NCBI RefSeq assembly: GCF_003457605.1
Contig: NZ_QRAN01000003.1
Span: 124,001-188,000, forward strand
Direction of reading: 5' to 3'
DNA: 64,000 nt
Source of the DNA: Seongchinamella sediminis
Lineage (GTDB): Bacteria > Pseudomonadota > Gammaproteobacteria > Pseudomonadales > Halieaceae
Positions within the stretch are counted from its first letter, which is position 1; each line of letters starts with the position of its first letter. The notes under the pieces were generated by a model. It saw nothing but the letters and a program-made list of their open reading frames with translations, was not told the origin of the DNA and did no database searches. Both the position numbers and the translations under genes were made by a program. This document shows positions 58,093 through 64,000 of the stretch, in pieces.

Positions 58093-58857
58093 TCAGCGCT
58101 GGCGGAAATTCGGCGGCCGCTTTTCCATAAAGGTGGTGATCGCCTCGATATTCTCGGCGGATCCCGCCTGCCGGGCCATGGCCTGCTGCTCCGCTTCCAT
58201 GGCGGCATATATGGCCGGCAGGTGGTGCAGTCTCAGGCTGCGCTTGATCTCACGCAGCGAGTTCACCGGCCACTGGGCGATTTCCCGCGCCTTCGCCAGG
58301 GCGTGCGCCTGCAGCTCCGCTGGCGGCAGCACAGCGGCCACCATGCCCTGCGCCAGTGCCTTGTCGGCGTCTACCCACTCGGCGGTATAAAACAGCTCCG
58401 CCGCTTTCTGGGCGCCGATATTGGCCTGCAACATATAGCTGCTGGCCCACTCCGGTGCCAGGCCGAGGCTGGCGAATGGCAGGCGCAGGCGCAAGGTATC
58501 GGCGGCATAGACGATGTCGGCATGGAACAGTATTGTCGCCCCGCCACCGACTGAGGCGCCCTGCACCGCCGCCACCAGCGGTTTGTCGAACTCGGCAACG
58601 GCCAGCGCTGCCGCGTTGAACAGGGCCTGGGGGTCGACGTCCTGGTCGCCGAAGCTGGCGAGATCGACGCCGGCACAGAAATTGTCGCCGGCGCCGCACA
58701 GCAGGACGCAGACCACGGCATCGTCCCCGGCGGCGGCGCGAAAGGCGTCGCGAATGCCCGCCCACATGGCGTTATTGATGGCGTTGTTTTTCTCCGGCCT
58801 GTTGAGGGTGATAACCGCGACGCCGTCGATGTTTGCGCTGCTGATGAGATCCGTCAT
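58093..58857 (-). CDS. Enoyl-CoA hydratase/isomerase family protein
   Basis: A 254-residue crotonase: NRPEKNNAINNAMW, the oxyanion-hole FCAGVDLASFG and QGASVGGGATILFHADIVYA. The first catalytic Glu position of hydratases is not acidic, whereas LPFASLGLAPEWASS carries a Glu at the second, as in many enoyl-CoA isomerases. It lies at the 3' end of the acyl-CoA operon. Confidence 0.88.
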   Translation of the reverse strand: MTDLISSANIDGVAVITLNRPEKNNAINNAMWAGIRDAFRAAAGDDAVVCVLLCGAGDNFCAGVDLASFGDQDVDPQALFNAAALAVAEFDKPLVAAVQGASVGGGATILFHADIVYAADTLRLRLPFASLGLAPEWASSYMLQANIGAQKAAELFYTAEWVDADKALAQGMVAAVLPPAELQAHALAKAREIAQWPVNSLREIKRSLRLHHLPAIYAAMEAEQQAMARQAGSAENIEAITTFMEKRPPNFRQR

Positions 58858-58863
58858 GCTGGG

Positions 58864-59541
58864 CTAGTCGTGGAAGGTAACGGTGTCGGCCAGGGCGGCG
58901 CGCTCGGTGACACAGCGGTTCGCCGGCTCGTCCGGGTCCGGATAACCAAAAGAAATACCGAACAACAGCTTGTTGGACGGGTCCACCGCCAGCGCCTCCC
59001 GCACCAGATCCACCTGGAAACTGAGGGCGGTTTGCGGACAACTGCCGAGGCCGTGGGCGGTCATGGCCAGCATCAGGGTCTGGGCGTACATGCCCAGGTC
59101 GGCCGCTTCACGCAAGCCGAATGGTGCCGGGAGAAACAGGAAGGCCACATGGGGGGCGCCGAAAAAACTGAAGTTGCGCATGAACTGCTCATGCCGTCCG
59201 GCCTTGTCGTCACGGGCAATCCCTGCCGCGTCGTAGAGCGCGGCGGCGGCGCCGTACTGCCTGCTTTTGTAAACGCCCTCGTAGCTGCCGTCGTAGGGAA
59301 AATCCATGCTCATTTTCCCGGCCACGAACTGGCCGGGCATCTCCTGGCGCAGGTACTCCAGTTTGGCGCCGGATACCACATGCACCTGCCAGGGCTGGGT
59401 GTTGCAGTTACTTGGCGCACGCTGGGCACAGGCAAACACCGCTTCCAGCGTGGACTGATCCACCGGCTGTGGTAAATAACCGCGCAGTGAACGGCGCTGG
59501 TTGACGATGGCGGTAAAGGTCTGGCTCAAATCATCTGACAT
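58864..59541 (-). CDS. Nitroreductase family protein
   Basis: FMN-dependent NAD(P)H oxidoreductase, 225 residues from ATG 59541. It has VNQRRSLRGYLPQPVD, CAQRAPSNCNTQPWQVHVV and LGSCPQTALSFQVDLVREAL with FGISFGYPDPDEPAN near the end. An in-frame extension to 59586 is unlikely. It lies between two crotonases and may reduce an unsaturated acyl-CoA or other intermediate, but this is inferred from position. Confidence 0.88.
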   Translation of the reverse strand: MSDDLSQTFTAIVNQRRSLRGYLPQPVDQSTLEAVFACAQRAPSNCNTQPWQVHVVSGAKLEYLRQEMPGQFVAGKMSMDFPYDGSYEGVYKSRQYGAAAALYDAAGIARDDKAGRHEQFMRNFSFFGAPHVAFLFLPAPFGLREAADLGMYAQTLMLAMTAHGLGSCPQTALSFQVDLVREALAVDPSNKLLFGISFGYPDPDEPANRCVTERAALADTVTFHD

Positions 59542-59589
59542 GGTTACTGCTGCTTTGTCTCTGGTTGGGGGCGCCATTATGGCCACCGA

Positions 59590-60408
59590 TCAGCTACCGG
59601 TAAACCGGGCCGGGCGCTTTTCCTTGAATGCGCGCATCCCCTCCCGGGCATCGGCGGATGCGAACACCGGGCCCGCGAGCGCATCGGAGGCCTGCATCGC
59701 CTGCTCCTCCGGCATGCACTCCTGGTGCTCGCGCAGCGACTTCACCACCGCCTGGACTGCCAAAGGCCCATTGCTGCAGATCTTGCGGGCATAGTCTTTC
59801 GCCACCTCAAGGCTGGTGCCGGCGGGAACCACCTTGTTGATCAGGCCGAAGTCCAGCGCCTGCCGGGCAGTGATGTGCTCGCCGCACAGCAGCATCTCCG
59901 CCGCCAGGCAGTAGGGAATCTGCCGGCGCAGGCGAATCGTGGAACCGGACATGGGATACAGGCCCCGCGCCACCTCGGTGACCCCGAAGATGGCGTCCTC
60001 CGCCCCCACCCGAATGTCGGTACCCTGGAGTATTTCCGTGCCCCCCGCCAGCGCATAACCTTCAACGGCGAGAATCAGCGGTTTGCAGGGCCGGTTGTCG
60101 CGCAGCAGCGCCTGCCAGTGCACATTGGGCACCTCGGCCATCAAGGCCTTGAACTCCTCGGTGGCGCGCTGCTTACCCTCGGCTCCCGCTTTCAGGTCCA
60201 TGCCCGCGCAGAAGGTATCGCCGTTGGCGGTGAGAATGGCACAGTACAGGTCGTCGCGCTCGTCCAGCAGGCGCCAGGCCTTGTACATACCCAGCAGCAT
60301 CTCCGGGCTGAAGGCGTTCTTGGCCTCCGGGCGATTGAGGGTGACGATCAGGACATTGCCCTGCTGTTCCACGAGGCAGTTTTTGGTGCTGATAGCGAGT
60401 TCGGGCAT
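59590..60408 (-). CDS. Enoyl-CoA hydratase
   Basis: A 272-residue crotonase: NRPEAKNAFSPEMLLGM, FCAGMDLKAGAEG, EGYALAGGTEILQGTDIRV and FGVTEVARGLYPMSGSTIRL, with glutamates at both catalytic positions (TEILQ and TEVARG), so hydration is plausible. It follows the synthetase gene in the operon. Confidence 0.92.
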   Translation of the reverse strand: MPELAISTKNCLVEQQGNVLIVTLNRPEAKNAFSPEMLLGMYKAWRLLDERDDLYCAILTANGDTFCAGMDLKAGAEGKQRATEEFKALMAEVPNVHWQALLRDNRPCKPLILAVEGYALAGGTEILQGTDIRVGAEDAIFGVTEVARGLYPMSGSTIRLRRQIPYCLAAEMLLCGEHITARQALDFGLINKVVPAGTSLEVAKDYARKICSNGPLAVQAVVKSLREHQECMPEEQAMQASDALAGPVFASADAREGMRAFKEKRPARFTGS

Positions 60409-60448
60409 GTGTGGTTTCCGGTGTTTGGGTGTTCAGGTATTCGGGTTG

Positions 60449-62077
60449 TTATCCCACCCTGTGGCTGCCCGCCAGAGCGATGGCCAGGGCTTTCGGGTAG
60501 GCGGGCTTGCCGCTGGGGGCGCGGGGCACCTCGTCCACCACGTGCAGTTCCTTTGGCAACTTGTAGCCGGCGATGTGCTGGCGGGCGTCTTCGCGCACCT
60601 GCTCCAGGCTAAGGGGGCGGGCATCGCGCAGCGACACCACGGCGGCGACCTTGCTGCCATAGCGCTCGTCCGGGGTGGCCACCACCAGGCAGTCGAATAT
60701 CGCCGGGTTGGCCTTGAGCGCCTGCTCTACCTCCTCCGGGAAAATCTTCTCGCCGCCGCTGTTGATACAGTTGGAACCGCGACCGTAAACAGTAATGCTG
60801 TTGTCTTGCTCCAGCCGCGCCTCGTCGCCCAGCAGCAGCCAGGGCTTGCCATCCACGTCGACGATGGTTTTGGCCGTCTTGGCCGGGTCCTTGTAGTAAC
60901 CCACGGGTATATGCCCGCTGCGGGCGAAAATACCCATTTCGCCCGCGGCGACGTGGGCATGGGGCTCGCCCTCCCGATCGCTGATGACCGACATGAATTC
61001 ACTCTTGCTGACGTTGCCCAGCCCCTGGCCCTGCCTGCCGCCACCATCCATGCCCATGCTGCCGCTTTCGGAGGAACCGAAGGAGTTGGTGATGAAAACG
61101 TTGGGGAAATGTTTTTTGAAAGCGTCCTGCTTGGATGCGGAGAACACGGCGCCGCCGGAGCCAACGCTGAACAGCGAACTCAGGTCCCAACGTCCCGGAT
61201 GGGCCTCCAGGGCATCCAGCAGGGGCACCGCCATGGCGTCACCGACAATGGAAATTGAATTGACCTTCTCCGCGGCGACGATATCCCACACCTGTTCGCC
61301 CACCAGCGAGTGATGGGGCGACAGGATCACGGAGTTACCCGCCAGCAACTGGATACAGGCGTACCACCAGCAGGCGCCATGCATCAGCGGCGCCAGCGCC
61401 ATGCCGACGATCGCGAAATCGCCGATGCGCTCGACGATCTGCTCCGGTTCGCTGATAGCGCCATCGGGGTGGAAGAATCCCCCGCCCCCCATGGCGGCAA
61501 AAAACACCGCCTTGTGCGGCCACATCACGCCCTTGGGCATACCGGTGGTACCACCGGTGTACAGAATGAACAGGTCGTCGTCGGCCCGTTCGGGAAAATC
61601 CCGTGCCGCGCTCTGGCCTGCCATCGCCTGCTCGTATTCCACTGAGTCCACTGCTGCGGGATCAGCGCCGGAATCGTCGTCGACGTAAACCAGGGTCTGC
61701 AGGCCGGGAACCTGATCGCGAACATGGGCGATGTGGGGACTGAACTCCCGGTTGTGTATGCAGGCCACCATGTCGGCGTTGTCGAAAATGTACAACAGCT
61801 CCTCATCGACATAGCGGTAATTGACATTGATCGGCACCGCGCGAATCTTGAAGCAGGCCAGCATCCCCTCGAGGTATTCGTTGCAGTTGTAGAGGTACAG
61901 TCCCACATGATCGCCGGGACCAACGCCCTTTGCGGCGAGGTAGTGGGCCAGCCGGTTGGCCCGCTGCTCCAGCTGCAAGTAGCTGGCGCGCTGGTCGCCG
62001 CACACCAGCGCATCCCGGGACGGCACCTTGTCGGCGACCATCTCGTACATATCGGCAATATTGAAGTGCTTCTTCAT
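60449..62077 (-). CDS. Acyl-CoA synthetase (AMP-dependent, FadD17/19-like)
   Basis: A 542-residue adenylating enzyme. It has ILYTGGTTGMPKGVMWPH (AMP-binding), NSFGSSESGSMG (acyl-binding/adenylate motif), LLLGDEARLEQDNSITVYGRG and CINSGGEKIFPEEVEQALKA (hinge region) and the C-terminal catalytic Lys in PSGKPAYPKALA. The pattern resembles mycobacterial FadD enzymes for steroid side chains. Substrate inferred, not shown. Confidence 0.88.
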   Translation of the reverse strand: MKKHFNIADMYEMVADKVPSRDALVCGDQRASYLQLEQRANRLAHYLAAKGVGPGDHVGLYLYNCNEYLEGMLACFKIRAVPINVNYRYVDEELLYIFDNADMVACIHNREFSPHIAHVRDQVPGLQTLVYVDDDSGADPAAVDSVEYEQAMAGQSAARDFPERADDDLFILYTGGTTGMPKGVMWPHKAVFFAAMGGGGFFHPDGAISEPEQIVERIGDFAIVGMALAPLMHGACWWYACIQLLAGNSVILSPHHSLVGEQVWDIVAAEKVNSISIVGDAMAVPLLDALEAHPGRWDLSSLFSVGSGGAVFSASKQDAFKKHFPNVFITNSFGSSESGSMGMDGGGRQGQGLGNVSKSEFMSVISDREGEPHAHVAAGEMGIFARSGHIPVGYYKDPAKTAKTIVDVDGKPWLLLGDEARLEQDNSITVYGRGSNCINSGGEKIFPEEVEQALKANPAIFDCLVVATPDERYGSKVAAVVSLRDARPLSLEQVREDARQHIAGYKLPKELHVVDEVPRAPSGKPAYPKALAIALAGSHRVG

Positions 62078-62086
62078 AAGGGCTGC

Positions 62087-63250
62087 CTATCCTTTCTCCG
62101 CACCGACAATCCACATGGCATAGAACTGGGCACCGCCGCCATAGGCATGGCCCAGGGCGAGTTTTGCGCCCTCCACCTGGTGCTCTCCGGCGTCGCCGCG
62201 CACCTGCCGCGCCGCCTCGGCAAAGCGAATCATGCCCGACGCCCCAATGGGGTTGGAGCACAGCACCCCGCCGGAGGGATTCCAGGGAATATCGCCGTCC
62301 TCGTCCAGCGAGGTGGCACCCGCCATGGTCAGCTTCCAGCCCTCGCCCTCGGCGGCGAAACCGAGATTTTCCAGCCACATGGGCTCATACCAGCTGAAAG
62401 GCACGTAAACCTCGGCGCAATCCAGGTCCCGGCGCGGGTCCGTGATACCCGCCTGCTGGTAGACATCGGCGGCACAGTCCCGTCCCGCCTGCGGATTGAC
62501 CTGGTCACGGCCGGCGTACATGGTCGGCTCCGAGCGCATGGCCACGCCGCGGATCCAGGCCGGCGGTTTGACTGCCGCGTCCGCCAGTTCCTCGTTGGCA
62601 ATGACCATGGCGCAGGCGCCATCTGACGAGGGGCAGGACTCGAGGAAACGCAGCGGGTCCCAGAGCATGAAGGATTCCTCCACCTCCTGCATGGTGATAT
62701 CGGGCTTTTGCAGGTGCGCGAGGGGATTGCGGGCGCCGTGCAGGCGGTCCTTGACCGCCACCTTGATGCCCACGTCATAGGGCGCGTTGGCGCGGCGCAT
62801 GTACTCGCGGATGATGGGCGCAAAGTAACCGCCGGCGCCCGCATTGAGGTGGGTGGAAAATGGCTGTGGCGTCGACAACGCCCACATGGCATTGGATTCA
62901 GACTGCTTTTCATAGGCCACGGTAAGCACCCGCCGGAAGCTGCCGCTCTGCACATGGGAGGCTGCCACCAGCGCAGTGGAGCCGCCCACCGAACCGGCGG
63001 TATGCACCCGCAGCATCGGCTTGCCGTTACAGCCCAGGGCGTCGGCGAGGTAGATCTCGGGCATAATCACGCCCTCGAACATGTCCGGCGCCTTGCCGAT
63101 GATCACCGCATCGATATCGTCCCAGCTCAGCTCGGCATCCTGCAGCGCCCTTACCGCCGCTTCCCTCACCAGTCCTGCCATGGAGACATCGTCGCGCTTG
63201 GTGGTGTACTTGGTCTGGCCAATACCGACCACTGCTGCCAGGTTCGCCAT
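62087..63250 (-). CDS. Thiolase-fold (lipid-transfer-protein-like) enzyme lacking canonical catalytic residues
   Basis: A 387-residue SCP-x/Ltp-type thiolase. In the region of the nucleophile it has VHTAGSVGGSTALVAA, with Ser87 in place of the catalytic Cys. In the GHPxGASG region it has VLCSNPIGASGM, with Asn for the His. It may therefore act as a retro-aldolase with an OB-fold partner rather than a thiolase; mycobacterial Ltp proteins act this way. No OB-fold partner gene is in the window. Its start overlaps the upstream thiolase by one base. Confidence 0.85.
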   Translation of the reverse strand: MANLAAVVGIGQTKYTTKRDDVSMAGLVREAAVRALQDAELSWDDIDAVIIGKAPDMFEGVIMPEIYLADALGCNGKPMLRVHTAGSVGGSTALVAASHVQSGSFRRVLTVAYEKQSESNAMWALSTPQPFSTHLNAGAGGYFAPIIREYMRRANAPYDVGIKVAVKDRLHGARNPLAHLQKPDITMQEVEESFMLWDPLRFLESCPSSDGACAMVIANEELADAAVKPPAWIRGVAMRSEPTMYAGRDQVNPQAGRDCAADVYQQAGITDPRRDLDCAEVYVPFSWYEPMWLENLGFAAEGEGWKLTMAGATSLDEDGDIPWNPSGGVLCSNPIGASGMIRFAEAARQVRGDAGEHQVEGAKLALGHAYGGGAQFYAMWIVGAEKG

Positions 63251-64000
63251 TATGCTTTCTCCACGACAGTAACGAGATTGTGCTGCAGGCAGGGGCCGGA
63301 GGTGGCGTGCGCTATACCCCGCTCCGCTTCCCCGGCAACGATGCGGTTAAATACCTCCCCGACCCGCGCCAGCCCCGAGGCCATCATCAGGTTGCCCGCC
63401 AGCACACCGCCGCTGGGGTTGATACTGGTCTCCTCGCCCAGCCCCAGCGCCCGGCTTAACACCAGCTCCTGGTGGCTGAAGGGGGCGTACAGTTCGGCAA
63501 CATCGACCCTGCCGGCACCCATCCCCGCCGCCTCGGCGGCGAGCCGGGTAGAGACTGAATCGGTCAGGTCGCGCATGCCCAGGTTGTGGGTTTCCATGCG
63601 GTGGTCTATGCCGGTGATCAGGGCATGGGGCACGCCCCACTCCCGGGCCTTCTCCACGGTGCAGATGACCATCGCCGCTGCACCGTCGGAGATGGGCGCG
63701 CAATCCGACTTGCGCAGCGGCGACACATAGCGATCCGCGGCCAGCAGCTCATCGGCGCTGATATCAGCCGCCAGCTGCGCGTTGGGATTGGCCAGTGCGT
63801 TGCGCCGCGAGCGCGACACGACTTCCGCCATATCGCGCTCGGTGATGTGGCCGCCCTCCAGTAACAGGCGGGCCTGCAGCGCGGCCAGGGAGATAGTGTC
63901 TATCCACAGCGGCGCCAGGTAGTAGGGATCCAGCTGCTGTGACAGGACGACGGGTAATTCACCGGGGGAGGACTTGCCGAAACCATAGACCAGCGCCGAC
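63250..64000 (-). CDS. Thiolase-family protein, 5' end outside window
   Basis: About 249 C-terminal residues of a second SCP-x/Ltp-type thiolase. It includes APLWIDTISLAALQARLLLEG, DCAPISDGAAAMVICTVEKA and SINPSGGVLAGNLMMASGLARVGE. The normal GHPxGASG is GNLMMASG here, so the catalytic His is missing, as in its neighbour. The frame is open to the window end. The pair sits in tandem, like the Mycobacterium ltp3-ltp4 pair. Confidence 0.85.
   Translation of the reverse strand, partial: SALVYGFGKSSPGELPVVLSQQLDPYYLAPLWIDTISLAALQARLLLEGGHITERDMAEVVSRSRRNALANPNAQLAADISADELLAADRYVSPLRKSDCAPISDGAAAMVICTVEKAREWGVPHALITGIDHRMETHNLGMRDLTDSVSTRLAAEAAGMGAGRVDVAELYAPFSHQELVLSRALGLGEETSINPSGGVLAGNLMMASGLARVGEVFNRIVAGEAERGIAHATSGPCLQHNLVTVVEKA

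Overview
The window is about 64 kb of GC-rich, densely coding gammaproteobacterial chromosome. Gene content and order recall Pseudomonas: lolCDE, nqr with apbE and nqrM, a long-form gap beside mfd, lexA, tig-clpPX-lon-hupB-ppiD, and the fab-pabC-mltG-tmk-holB-pilZ block next to yceD-rpmF, maf, rluC and rne. Several departures from that layout, plus a FabY-type synthase and a putative exosortase-type substrate, suggest a marine relative such as the Halieaceae (OM60/NOR5) rather than Pseudomonas itself. This placement is an inference from protein families; no rRNA gene is present.

Layout. 1-3.1 kb: lolCDE lipoprotein release, cut by the window edge. 3.1-10.3 kb: nqrABCDEF for the Na+-pumping NADH:quinone oxidoreductase, followed by its maturation genes apbE and nqrM. 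10.6-19.2 kb: long-form gap, mfd, csiV-like gene, methylthioinosine phosphorylase, MscS channel and a DUF6763 gene. 19.3-22.1 kb: lexA under two LexA boxes, a small unknown gene, a DUF1285 gene and serA. 22.2-30.8 kb: protein quality control (ppiD, hupB, lon, clpX, clpP, tig) and tRNA-Leu. 30.9-32.6 kb: a cupin/phosphomannose-isomerase-like gene with a cluster of palindromes upstream and a strong candidate small RNA. 32.6-40.9 kb: pilZ, holB, tmk, mltG, pabC, fabF, acpP, fabG, fabD, rpmF, yceD. plsX and fabH are absent from this block.

40.9-46.1 kb: maf, a C-terminally truncated HAD phosphatase, rluC, and rne behind a leader of about 480 nt, then tRNA-Ser. 46.2-49.4 kb: a more AT-rich accessory stretch with one or two gene remnants, a secreted cysteine-rich protein carrying a mid-protein exosortase-type sorting signal, a lipoprotein and a small membrane protein. 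49.4-58.0 kb: transglutaminase-like protein, FabY-type ketoacyl synthase with a divergent GlxA/AraC-type regulator, thiolase, a RibBX-type ribB, and a penicillin-acylase-family lipoprotein. 58.1-64 kb: a catabolic acyl-CoA operon (two crotonases, nitroreductase, FadD-like synthetase, two thiolase-fold proteins lacking canonical catalytic residues) that runs off the right edge and resembles steroid side-chain degradation sets.

The most interesting items are the candidate small RNA near 32.4-32.5 kb, the mid-protein sorting-signal protein at 46.8 kb, the degenerate thiolase pair at 62-64 kb, the FabY / missing fabH-plsX pattern, the near-leaderless yceD promoter, the truncated HAD gene sharing a CTAG stop with maf, and an intrinsic terminator embedded in the apbE signal-peptide codons. 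No CRISPR array, insertion sequence, integrase or rRNA gene was seen.
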